Source of the DNA: Dermacentor variabilis | Lineage: Eukaryota; Arthropoda; Arachnida; Ixodida; Ixodidae | Length of the DNA stretch: 64,000 nucleotides | Reading direction: 5' to 3' | Assembly (NCBI RefSeq): GCF_050947875.1 | Contig: NC_134568.1 | Location: 259,543,115 to 259,607,114 of the forward strand | In this document: in pieces, positions 1 through 11,496 of the stretch | How the letters are laid out: each line of letters starts with the position of its first letter | How positions within the stretch are numbered: the first letter of the stretch is position 1 | Made by a program: the position numbers and the translations under genes | The notes under the pieces: generated by a model | Told to the model about the DNA's origin: nothing | The model's database searches: none | What the model saw: only the letters and a program-made list of their open reading frames with translations

Positions 1-613
1 CTGGAGCCGTCTCTGTATAGAGGGACTTGACAAAATGCTGAGAAATATAATTGTTTCTGTGTGGCCTACTGCTGCGCTTCTGCCGCAACCATTATATCGC
101 TGCCACGTGACAAGCGCTCAGGAGCGCCTGCTCCTTTAATGGTACACTCGATTGGTCGCTTTCGAGCGCTGTAGAGCGTCCTGGCGGCGATTTTTTACAT
201 TCGGCATGGCCAAAATCGAGCGCTCGTACCACAGTTGCTTGGTTCGTTCAGAGCGCCGCGCTCCAGCTGTGTGAGCGCTCCGCGGCCTCTCGCCATCGAA
301 GAGGGAACGCAACCGAGATCCGACAGAATTCCGGCCACATGCCATCCTCTGAGCACTCTGGGAGCAGCTGAACGTTCCGCTAGGGTAAGTTTTCTATAGA
401 TTCATATTCTACAGGGCTCCGCAACGCTACAAACCGATTCGGAGCGCGGTAGGCCGGAACCAGTACACAGGCTGCGCCAGTATAGAGCTAAGTGCAGAGC
501 GATAACGTCATTAAAAAATATAAATGAAAACGTTGATCTGACGTACGTACTGCGTGTATACAATCCAGAGTAGTGCGTGAGGTCGCGCTGACGCTGCGCT
601 TGTCCCCCCGCAG
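1..613. other. Intronic sequence left of the first visible exon
   Basis: No ESRP exon could be read here in any frame. The segment has many GAGCGC-type words between about 110 and 300. A near-consensus donor (AGGGTAAGT, about 383-391) has no conserved coding sequence before it. I see nothing else that I can name. Confidence 0.6.
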
Positions 614-830
614 TTCAGCCAGTGGGCCCGAGCGCGGCTGGAGGCCGAGGCCGGCGGCCAGTTCTACTTCGTGACGGACGGCCAGCTGCCGCTGCGCCAG
701 GCGCTGCATCCGGAGGCAGTGCGGCACGGCATCCTGCTGCCGGACACCTTCTACCACTTCTTCGACCTGCGCAAGGAATTCCAGGCCTTCTACGGCAAGG
801 CCGTCGACTCGGTGCAGGACATGCTGGCTT
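614..830 (+). CDS. fusilli (ESRP): ESRP/fusilli exon (1 of 9 seen): N-terminal RNase H-like region
   Basis: This exon starts after CCCCCGCAG in phase 0 and encodes 72 codons plus one base. Blocks typical of ESRP proteins are visible: [15 protein letters not shown], then [16 protein letters not shown], then a VDSVQDM stretch. In the family this is the end of the N-terminal RNase H-like domain, which comes before RRM1. The donor chosen (base 831, GTATCC) is weak. I chose it because its phase fits the next exon, giving a Trp at the junction. A better-looking donor (GTGAGA at 883) lies 52 bases downstream in the same open frame but leaves phase 2, which does not fit exon 2 directly. The exon identity is secure; its 3' border is less so. 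The preceding exons are outside the window. Confidence 0.9.
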
Positions 831-1239
831 GTATCCTTGGGGCTGATTTCGCACGCATGCGCGCATCTGGCCCAGAGCTGCCGTGAGAGCCGCGCGGATA
901 CGTGCGCGACCGCAGTGGTTCTTCGTGTGTTACGTTTTGACACTCGTGGTACAAGTTGAGCGCGGGTAACGTATAATGTGCAACGTTGCCCACGTAAAAA
1001 CATCCGTGGTAACTTGAGTCATGTTTATGCGAAGGTATAGATAGGAAGTGTCGTTCTATCTCAACGCTGGAAGTAAGTGATTTCTAGCAGATAATGCCAG
1101 CTAGACGAATCTGGAAAAAAAAGGAAAAGTTAAATAAGTAAACAGAACGAACGAGAGCACACATATTTACGTTGGCTCTTGGTAAGAGGGCTAGAAAGCC
1201 TTGCTAATTGTGATTTTACTAAGAAAAAAAAAATGACGG

Positions 1240-1528
1240 ATTAGACAGACAACGCAAGTAGACGATATCATTGTTGAGATTAAGAGCAAACGCACTTGTG
1301 CAGGTGGTGTAATGCGAAGAGCAGATAACCGATGGTCTATTAGAGCAATAGAATTGGGACAAAGAAGAGGAAAACGTAGTCAAAGACGGCATTAGATTAG
1401 TTGCTGTTATGAGATGAGGAAATTCGTAATAGAGCATGAAGTCAGTCGGCGCAAGGTAAATTGGAGTTCGTTGGAAGGGGTATTCGCCCTGTAGTGGACA
1501 TAAAATAGACGGATAATGACGATGATTA
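1240..1528 (+). mobile_element. LINE 3' end fragment
   Basis: On the + strand the sequence reads GGVMRRADNRWSIRA in one frame, followed by a Lys/Arg-rich GKRSQRR stretch. It continues with a GAGATGAGGAAATTCG segment and a CCTGTAGTGGACATAAAATA end, then GACGATGATT. This is the usual closing text of a LINE family widespread in arthropods (GHVMRRADNRW..., ...LQWT stop, then GAT-type tail). It is heavily 5' truncated and has stops. The family name (RTE-like) is from memory and uncertain. Confidence 0.75.
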
Positions 1529-4500
1529 TCCACACAGACCGCACTCGCGCGGTTCGTTATGTCATTTTTGTACTAGAATCACCTATAACTACTCGTAACG
1601 TCGGAAAGGTATGTATTCTAAGAATAGAAGACAGAAAAAGAAATTAACAAAACAAAAGCTAGGGAGAGCAGCAAAACAGAATGATGTTATGCCTTCTTCT
1701 TAGTTGTAAGATTACGCGTGGTTTTGGTCAGTTTAGACTGCTGACGATGACGACGAGAAAGTGTCCTAGCTTTCAAAAGCTCGACCAGCATCGGAAGTTT
1801 CTCTTCTAAAAACCTCTTTGCAGCGTATGACTCATTTCTGTTACATAGACGACGGTGAACTTTCGCTCTAGCGACCTCGGTTGCGTTCTCGAAATTATGT
1901 ATAGAACGTATGGTTACTCTGATTGTATGCGACAACGACGAGGCAACGACGATGGAGACCACGAAAAAGAAAGCTGGTTTATCAATCTTGGGCCTTAACT
2001 GCCACGGCGGCTTTATTCGTCAACGCAGCCAGAACCTCATATTCTGCTCTGCAATGGGTTGGCCTCCTAATATATCCTGATTACGCCTGGAAACAGAACC
2101 TTATCCTCTGCTCTGAGCGGAAGCCCGAACTCTCGCGATCTATCGGCGCATGACATGTCTGGTGTGTACTTCCAAGATATGTACACCTGTAAAAGCTTTT
2201 CTGCATTTGCACGTGCCCGAAAACGACCTCGTTTTCGGTCTCCCAACAGAGGTACACTATACAGGTGCTACAGCTCCACGCTTATTTATGCCACGCTGCT
2301 TTTGGTTTTCTTGTCACTGCGGGCACTATACCTTTTGCTGTTTCACATCCGCAAGTATTCCACAGCCAATGTGTGTCTGACACGGATCATTCATTATAGA
2401 GGTAATCTGACCGCCACTGTCGTACAGCGGCGTAGACTTGAGAGGCCCGTGCTACGTGTGCACAGCAGACGCTGCGGACTGGCACAGAACTGTGGGCCTC
2501 CCCTGCTCCCATTTCGGCGGGATATATCGCCCTTATGGGTTAGCGCGCGAGCTTGCCGCGTAACACGAAGCATTGTTTCGTAACCACCACGCTCGCTCGG
2601 GGGCCGGCCTCCCCGCGGCCTTCTTCCAGAGGAGTAGGCTCTGCGTGTGAAGCAGCCAGCCTCCGGTCAGTCATCCATTTCGGCGGTGCAAACGCCATTT
2701 GTCGGCGTCGATCGTTCCGTACGAGCAAGTTTCACATGTCTCGGTTTTGTCGCCGGCCTGACCGACTACGACTGCTGCCGATGGCGGACGCGGCGGAGCG
2801 TGGTGGACGCGCGCCGCGAGCCCCCGGAGCGAGCATCGCGCTGCTCCACCCGCGGCGGAGGGAGCGAGGAGGCCGGTTCAAGGACCTCCGGCCGAACCTG
2901 TTGCGTAGCAGGAAGTCCTGGCCTGTCCGGCACGGAAAGAGAAGCGCCGCCGCTGGCCGCCTTTGTCCTGGACGTCCGCCGGGCTGGACCTATTTGACTG
3001 GGCGTGGGCCTTGTTTGCTCGGCGACAGGTCCTATACTCAGCTGCGCGGCTACAGGAGAGGCGCATCGGTGGGTTCATTGCGCAGTAAGGACTGAGACGC
3101 CAAGTCTGGGCCAAGCACACTGCTGCGTCTCGACAGTAGCGACAGTGCATAGTCGTTGGAAGGCGAAGAAATGCGCACCAAGCCTTGGCACATGCTACTA
3201 GAACGACCATTCTGCACGTCGTGCGACTTTATACTCTGAAGAGTGTCGGACAATCATACGGCGGCGAAAAACACCGAAAAAAGAAAAGTGGAGTAGAGAG
3301 AGAGAGAGAGAAGGCGCAAGGTTGAAACATGTCTGCATTGAGTCGTACAGCTTGTCATAAAAACCGGAACTAAGCGCCAGTTCGGGTTGTAAGTTATGTA
3401 TTTAGCCTAAAGGTAAAAAAATCAAAATGATATCGTATATGGCCTTGAGAGACTATGTAATACGATGGCACCTCCTATTTCCCAACAAGCCGGCAGATCT
3501 TCCTGAAACTTGCGAGAGTACATACAGACAATGGGCTTTTCTGCAGAAATGCGCCAAGAAAAATGATTCGCACAGAGCCACGAAACCAGCACGCTGACAC
3601 ATAGCTCGGCTGTTACCCAATACGGTAGGCCCGAACGGTCTATGGTACAGAGGAGCTGAAGAGACACGAGATCGGGCGACTGTCCATCGGCTGCCTGAGA
3701 TTGCGTCACGGAGGCGAATTTTTCCTGCGTTCCCCGCTGTGACCTTGGATAAAGAGGAGGCCCCCGCTGAAAATGTCGCAGCCCTTCTCCGTCACGGACT
3801 CTTGCCCATGAACTTGGAAGTGCGACTCTCTTCCTCCGCGGGTGGCGGCGGTCCGCGAATGGCCTCCTCGGCAGAGGTGCGCTATGCGCGGCGGCACCAT
3901 CACGACGACGACGACGACGTCTGCGGTGGCCATCAGCGCCGCGGATAAGAGCCGCCGACGCCGGAACGCGCGCCCCGAGGAAGGCCGCGTAATGATCGGC
4001 GAGTGGCGCTGCCTCCTCGGCCCTTTCTTCCCGCGGGGCACAACGGGCAGAATAAATCACGACTCGAATTCGTGCTCGCCGGTGCTTCGGCGCTTTCTTT
4101 TCGTCCGACAGGGGGTAGCCCCTCTCGTGTTTGCACGCCAGCGACTCCTTCCGCCGAGGGGCAACGCACCCGCGGCCGCCGCCATCAGCCACGCAACGTG
4201 CCTCGCGCATTTCTCCGCCGTGCATCCACCCTTCCGCAGGCTCATACCTCGCGGACTGTTGCAGTTCCTGCTCTCTGGAGCGTAGCGCTACTCGTTGCTT
4301 TTTCTTTTTTCTTTTTGCCTCTTCTCCCTTTGCTCCTCTGCTCTTGGACCTGTTTGCTTCTTTCGCTGCCCGTTCGGCGTCGGTTTTCGCTTTCGTGTGG
4401 GCTGGCTGGCAACCTTGGCGGCTTTGGTAGCTTTGGCGCGCGCTTACACTCGCCGCTCGTAGCCGTGACGCAAGAGGTCCCCGAACTTTTCGCTCATTTG

Positions 4501-6339
4501 CTCTCCTCGTCGCACTCGCCCAACCGTCCAGGCGGCTTCGTTCTTCCCACCTTCTCCCCCACGCGCCGTCCACTTGCTTTCTTCTTTACTACGCTTCCTT
4601 CGCCCGTTCTTCCCTGCTGGCCAATTTGCCGTTTGCACCTTGGCTTACTGGCTTTCGTTGACTTTGTCGCATTCTGCCTGCAAGTCCAGTGGCTCAGCTC
4701 GCGCTCGCAGCTCACCAGGCCTGTTCTTTGCTGCAGAAACGAGACGTGTAACCTTTCTTCTTAATTGGTTTCAAGCTGAGTTCATTACATCTGCCGAGTG
4801 ACGCTCACGCAATTATGTATCCGCACCCTATAGCGACTTCAGGGTTGTATACGTCGTTCTCGAACACTCGCGCCGAGCGATCCTCCGACTTGTTTCTGCA
4901 TAAGCCGGAGGTCGGCTCTTACGCGACGAGAAATCAGGACATTTCCTCCTACCGAGCTGCGCCATCTCAAGAGCTTCCACCGAGCGCAGGCCGCCGAGCC
5001 AGTTTTGCTATGCTCAGTGCTCTTAATAACAGCGCTTGGGCCAAAATTTTCGGGATAATGGCGCTTCATGAAGATTGGGCTCTCCTATCTTTGCCCACCA
5101 TTAGAAGAAAAACAAGCTTCTGAGCTCCGCTGTGTTTTCGATTGTTTTTCTTTCTTTATTTTCGTATTCTAAAAGCATGCATCTTATGAGCTTAACGCAA
5201 GTTACAAGTTTAGACCATGGCAGAATGACTTGAGAGCTGGTAGCCCGGTTCCAGCCTTCAATGCGCACATTGTCACATAGAGAGTCGTAGAAGGCGGACA
5301 TCGTGTCGCCTGTGGTGGTGGGGAAAGAGAACACCTTCGAACAGTTTGTCTGATGTGTGCAGTGACGCCTGTACTTGGAAATTCTCTAACATCATGCGAT
5401 ATCTGGCTCATACCAACAATCCTACTCAGTATAATATGCGCCGATATATGGATGGCCAAGAAAAAAAAAGACCGCGTTCAACGTTGCAGTTTCGCAGCTT
5501 GTTTGATACGCTGCACAGGAGGACACGTTTCACCGACGTTTACTCATCTTTATAGTTGGTGCCATTTAGCGAGTCCGTATTCGCAACCCTTCCTGAGAGC
5601 TGTATGGCCAGGTTGTACTAAAGTTTATTATGCTTAGGGCTCTTGCGAAGCGTGTTGCATCTTGCATAGCAGTTGCGTTGCCTCGGCTTGGTTTTTTGGG
5701 CAGCTAGGCCGGTTTCATGGCGTCCCAGTTTAATAGCCGATGTCTTCCGTTCCAGTCCTAGTAACTTATGTTTATCACTCCGTCGCTTCCACGTTTGCTT
5801 CTTTAGATTATTAGACCGTACGAAAACTTTCACTTATTTTTACTACGCTAATTGCGGTTGAAACAATGCGTAGATGTAGAAACTGCTGGTATCGGCTAAT
5901 CACAGGTTCGTTCAATCGCAACCACATGCGACACACCAATTCGGAAACACATGGGAACCATTCTGAACAGCTTAGATTCCATTTAGAGTTCTACAAGTAA
6001 AAGAAAAAAAAAAGCATAACGCTTTTTTTTCTTTAGTCGCCTAGCGCTTGCTAAGAGGTGCTGGAAATGACAAAGCCACGCGTAAGTACTGATAAGGAAT
6101 TGACCGGGAGTCTTGTTTACTTGGATTTTCCTTCAGTACCTCTGCAGCACCTTTCTTTTTCTGCTGATTTTTTTTACACTGGTTTGCTAGCGGCGTTCAG
6201 TCATTATAGTTGGCGCGCCCACAGATTATGCGAGAATGTGCATACCAGCGTTGTTTTTTGCCAATCATCGAGCCGGGATATGGAAATTAAGAAAGAAAGG
6301 TCGGCCACTTGGTAATCGAAAGGTGTGCATGAGAGTTAG

Positions 6340-7005
6340 AAAACAATAAACAATTGTGGACAAAAGCAAGAAGTACGGAGCACGAATGCTATGGCTGAAG
6401 CAGTACACAAACCCAACGCTGGGAAGGAAGAAGTGTGCTGGACAAATGCTGTGAAAGAAAAATACAGAGGAGAAACGTTGGGAAGGAGGAAGCACACCGG
6501 AAAAACGCTGAAAGTGAACAAATGCACTGCAGGGGAACGCTGGTAAGGGAGAAGTAATTCGATGAACGAAGCACCAAAAAATGAAGCACACAGGACAGGA
6601 AGTACAGGGGGCAAACGCTGAGAAGAGTCAAATTATCAAAAGCTCACTGAATAACTTTTGAGGAGTGCACAGGGCAAACATTGTGAAGGAATAAATAGAC
6701 AGGGGCGAACGCCGAAAGGAAGTACGTAGTACGAACGCCGGAGCGGAATAAATACGCAGGGCGATTGCTGGGAAACGAGTAAACAGGGAAAGCGCTAGGT
6801 AGGAAGAAATGCACAGTGCACGCTGGCAAGCACACAATATGCAGGACTAACACTGGAAGCACACAAGGTGAACATTGGCAATGAAGCGCTTAGGGAAAAC
6901 GCTGGGTATAAGGAGCAGTGTATTGAGGGAACGCTCGGAAGGAGGACGCACACATAGGGAACGCTGGGAAGCGGCAATCGCTTGGGAGGCAGACGTGCAC
7001 ATGAC
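6340..7005. repeat. Degenerate purine-rich minisatellite
   Basis: A unit of about 25-40 bases built on GGGAAACGCTGGGAAGGAAG and a following GCACACAGG word recurs many times with variable spacing. Clear cores are at about 6411-6425, 6474-6488, 6537-6545, 6968-6975. The + strand is A/G-rich. Stop codons are rare on the minus strand only because of this bias, so the Phe/Ser/Leu-rich frames there are not genes. Confidence 0.65.
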
Positions 7006-10000
7006 ATGTGCTGAATAAGGAGAAGACGTGAGGCCCGTGTTGAATTTAGCAGTTGCTACGATTCAAAGTTTTGAGGTAACCAGCGGACCGAGAATGAAAG
7101 CTCCTTTATGAGAAGCAGAGTCCGATGGTGCTAGTTCCGCATTAATTCCTGCTGCCTCCCTTCCAAGCACGTGTAGGAAGATGCGACTCAGACACCCAGA
7201 GGACAAAAAGCAACGGGCTCCACCAAGCTACATGCTGCGCCCTTTCAGCGTTACAAGAGCCCGGTCCCCGCGGTTGAGCAGCGGGCTCAAACCTCTAATC
7301 CTCGGCGCACTTCACTGCGATGTGGTCGGTGCTTTTCTCCATCTGCGAAAGCCGGGTCTACGCGCGTGAGCAGCAGGCGCTGAGCACGGAGCCAATCGAT
7401 CTCCCGAAAGGACACTTTGAGCGCGGCGTTATGTGGTGCGTGGTGTTGCTTGCGCAACGCGTTCAGTGCGGCGGCTCAGGTCGCTCGTGCGTTGCGGCGC
7501 CGGCCGGCACAAACGGGGCTGCCGCCGCGGGGGAAAGCCAGCTTGCCGCCGCTGCTAGCTTCCTCCCTGCTTGCCGCCACCCGGGCGACCCGCGCTGATT
7601 GGCCGCTAAGCGGCGGCGGCAAGGGAGGTGTATTCGCCCTTGACACCGATCTGGAGTCACGCAGTCAAAACAAACAGCGCTGGAACCAAGCGGCCCCAAA
7701 GTGCCGGCAGCCAGCTTGGCGGGTCCTTCTCGCACGCGTGCACCCTATTCGACGACGCCTTCGTCGGCCGCACACTACAGGTGCCCTGGCTTGCATAACG
7801 CCGCGCTTTGGTTGTACACAACGCCGGGCGTGCGATCGATTAGTGTCCCCCCGGTGTCTCGAGGCCCCACTGTGTGTCGTAGTCGGAACGGCTGCTAAGG
7901 TGGTGCGTGCTTTCTTTTTAAATAATCGTAACTCCATAAACACACAGGCACCGGAATACGTCGCGCAGATGATTTCCTTATGCGTGTGTGCCGCAACCGT
8001 GTGTCGTCGGCACGCACTGTGCGATATTTGGATAGAAAGACTCATGGCATCCGCTCTCGTCAACTCGAAGTGACGCGACTTGTGCTTCCGAAGAAGGCGC
8101 TTACGTGAAGCCTCGCTCTAGAGTAAGATTGTGGAATATGGAAAATTGAAGTCAATTCCAAATAGGCGTTACTGGCGTTGTCCCTGCTTGAGGTTGAGAA
8201 ACGGCGCTGGGAAAAATGAAGCGCGTTTCGCGACGGGACGCCACCTACGCATACAGCGCTCATTGTGTGCAAGTCACCGATATCCCACGCGCCGATGCTA
8301 ACGTTCCGCGCTGCCGCGCCGTCCTTATCGCTCTGCAGCAGCGCAACGTTACAGCGTTCTCTCGCACCATCTTAGTGGCGCATCACCGTCGCAGCTTTGT
8401 GTCAGCAAGCGGGCGCCACTGTCACAAACACTGACGTATACTGCGCAAAAAATAAACTTACTCCTCCGTGCAGGCTACGTCAGTCTCCTTGAAGTTTGAG
8501 CTTCGATATCTTCAGAAATGGAAAAGCGCTTGAAGGGATTTAGCATGGCAGCGGACGCGCATAAAGTATCGCAGAAGAGTATTCGTGTCATATTCGTAAC
8601 TCGCTAGCTGCGCCACGAGTATCTAATATTTGCGCGTGGGCTACTCCTGATCACCTTCGTCCAGCTGTGCTCGTATGCACAGGCATTTGCAGAAATTTCG
8701 CTACATCTATAACGTTGACATCTGTGGCCATGTAGCCGTAACCGAGCCGACAGACACATTTTGAAGCTTTAACCTCGTTTTAAGCATTCTGAATTCAGGA
8801 TGCCGAATGACACTGAAACACCATCTAAGCAAGGGAGAGAGAATTGTGGTTCCTCTTCTTTTTTCGTGTAGTTCTTTGTCGCTAAGCGCCTTCTATAATG
8901 AGCGACCAGACATTGTCGCTGTAAACTACGAACCCGCCGAGCTCAATGTTAACTACTCTGCTGCCGTTGCGACAGAACATCTCAAGGACTCGCGGCGGGG
9001 AGGCACTGTACACGGCGCTGCATAAAGCACTATACGACCGGTTTGCTGCGCGGGTAACCACAGTCGCGCCGGGAGTCACAAGGAAGTGCACGAGTGAGTC
9101 CACACGTTCTGAGCGGGCAGGGGGCGGACACCTGTAGCACGCGCTCACCCTCGTCGCCGCGTTTTGGGAAATGACGCGACACTTGCCACAAATTGCGAGA
9201 CAACTAATGAGGGCTCAATAAGGCCTCCTAGAGTCGCTCAACTGGTGGTCCACGCTTTTGTAAAACTTGAAAAGCCGGCACACTGCTTCGAAATAATACA
9301 GGAGCAGGCATTTCGCCGTAATCGTTCGGCGACTTCCTACATTAAACGACTCGAGAACAGGTGTCATCGAAAAGCCGCCGGTGTGTTTAGCTGCTGTGCA
9401 GAACCCAACAGCAGAATGTTCTTTTCCCGCTCCCCGAAGTTAACGAGGTCCTTAACCGGCCCGGCGGCGTGCGTGGTTATGCTGCCCCCGTTATGGCTAA
9501 GCTATTAGAGATCGATTGTGAAAGAGCGGTGTCGCGCTATCTTTGTTTTACGCTCGCCCCGCGCCTGCAGGAAGCGCAATGCAGAGGGGGCGGCCTGCTG
9601 GACGACGAGACCGAGGGCGGCCGCGCACGGTGAGCGGGGTGTGCGCTCGTGGTGCTGGCGGCAGCGGTAAAAAGAAAAAAAGAGGGAGGCACGCACCCCT
9701 CTGGCGCCCGTAGGCCGCCCGATTGGCCAGTTGATCCTGCTATCGGTGCGTGCGAGAATAAGGTCATTGCTCCTGAGCCCGGCTTCCTCCTGCTTGGCGT
9801 GACGGGTGCCGCCGCCGGCAAAATTGCCCTTGGATTGGCTCGCCTGTGGAACGGCCCATGAGGAAAGGGTGCCAGGAAGAAACCGGAATGGCCGGAACCC
9901 GGCGTGGACCTGCTCGGCGGGCTACGTGACGCGCTCCCGGCGGCAGTTCCGCTTCCTTCGGAGCCCGTCTCGCGCCTGGGGACGAGACGCGCACGCCCCG

Positions 10001-11380
10001 CCGTTGTGTCCTACGCCAAGTCGTGGCGCCATGTGGACGGCCCCGACGCGACTGGCCCGTGGCGTGGGCGCATAGCATCAATGACGTTGTGCCTAATGCC
10101 AGAACGCTGCCTGGCCGCCCGTAGCCTGCGGATGTAAGAGCAGCGCTGCACATCGTACGGGGCGCGCGTACATACACGTAGGGACCCAGCTTGGGTGCAA
10201 GTGCAGACGACCGGAACACACTACATCCCTCCGATGCTTGGCTCGCTTCGTAAGAAAAGGGGTTCGGCTGTGCAGGACGGGGCGAAGGAGCATCTGCCTC
10301 ATTACAGAACTTTTATTTTTTCCGCGTTTGTCTGTTTTCTATTGGTAGAGGTTGCAGTATACCTTTTGACCCCCCAATGAAACGCCCTGCGCAAGCCTGT
10401 GGGCCAGAAGGCAAAGTAGCTGCCACACGGTCAACTTGTGGCAACGGCACGAGACACAATATAGCACTTGACACGTTATGGAGCAGGCAAACATTTTTCT
10501 TTTTAGTATATTATTTGGAAAGAAGGGAGCGCGCGCCATCATGCTTTGATGAGGGCCTCTCTGCTCAGTAGAAGAAAACGAGCTCTTTCTTGCCCTTCTT
10601 GGTTTTCCTTCTGGGCATGCATCACGGCTAGTCTAGGTGTAATTTTCCACCCTCCTGTGATAATTCCCTTTTTGACATGACTGAAAAAAATATTGGAAAT
10701 TCTCAATATTCCTAATAATTCTTTTGTTGGCTGACCTCATAGTATTTTACGTCCTTATCGAAACCTTTTCTTCATCCTTATCGCTGTTTTCTCTTCATCC
10801 ATGGATAAATGAGAAGCGTTGATAATAAGCGGCCCGTTTTTCTTCTTAAAAGAAAAATTTCTTCCTGAATGAGATTAAGGTAGCGCGTGGTCCGCTAGAG
10901 AAATCTACGCTGCAGGCTACATCATTATTCAAGGCCAGCGTCAGCCGCCTGGTCGTTAAGCCGCATGCAGTGGTTCTCCTTCATGTGTCTTCAGTGCAGG
11001 GGTGTCGCCTACTGCTATGCGTAGTCTATAGCTAGTGTGTGGGGGGGGGGGGGCACGCAGCATGTACGAATGCTTGCCGCTCTTTGCAAAGGGAAAAAAA
11101 AACAAAGGCACAGACAGCTGCCTGACATCCAGCTCATCAGCTCGTCAGGTTGAGTCGCGTGGAAACGCTACAAGTGCTTAGGCATTCACACTTTAGTGCG
11201 CACATATCCGTACTTTGCTTGGAACCTCGGCTGTCTCGCGGTATTACTCCCGTAACTTAGGAACGTCCAGCAAGTGTCACAAACGTACTGGTGGTTCACT
11301 TACACAAGTCATGACTCACAGATACCACGACCGGAGCGAGTGCAATAGCAGAGCCTACCAATGGCAGGAAGACCCGTCGC

Positions 11381-11496
11381 GATGGCTTAGCGGCTATGGA
11401 GTTGCGCTGCGGGTTCGATTCCCGTCGCGGCGGCAGCACTTCGATGGGGGGTGAAATGCAAAAACGCTCGTGCACCCTGCATTCGGTGCACGTTAA
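11381..11496 (+). mobile_element. Ruka-type tRNA-derived SINE, 5' half
   Basis: GGCTTAGCGGCTATGGAGTT resembles the A-box region and GGGTTCGATTCCCG the B box, followed by GATGGGGGGTGAAATGC and GTGCACGTTAAA. This is the order seen in the tick SINE family known as Ruka. The 3' half (CCCCAGGTGGTC onward) is missing. Confidence 0.75.

Noticed and set aside
383..391. Strong donor as the end of an upstream ESRP exon
   Set aside because: The frames before it give no ESRP-like sequence, and no acceptor with a coding stretch was found in the first 380 bases.
883..888. GTGAGA as the donor of exon 1
   Set aside because: It looks better than the chosen GTATCC, but it ends in phase 2, whereas exon 2 needs phase 1 to read HKFTNPEE...ESGIC. 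It could be used only with another exon in between.
1687..1962. 91-codon minus-strand frame with a protein-like helix (RFLEEKLPMLVELLKAR)
   Set aside because: No family match, no supporting splice sites and no neighbouring piece of the same protein were found. Kept only as a curiosity.
3422..4573. Longest open frame in the window (383 codons, minus strand)
   Set aside because: It is low in complexity, Arg/Lys/Ala-rich and overlaps open frames on the other strand. The openness follows from CpG-rich and pyrimidine-rich composition, and no domain is recognisable.
6265..7007. Phe/Ser/Leu-rich minus-strand frames with hydrophobic character
   Set aside because: They are translations of the purine-rich minisatellite in different frames, not membrane proteins.
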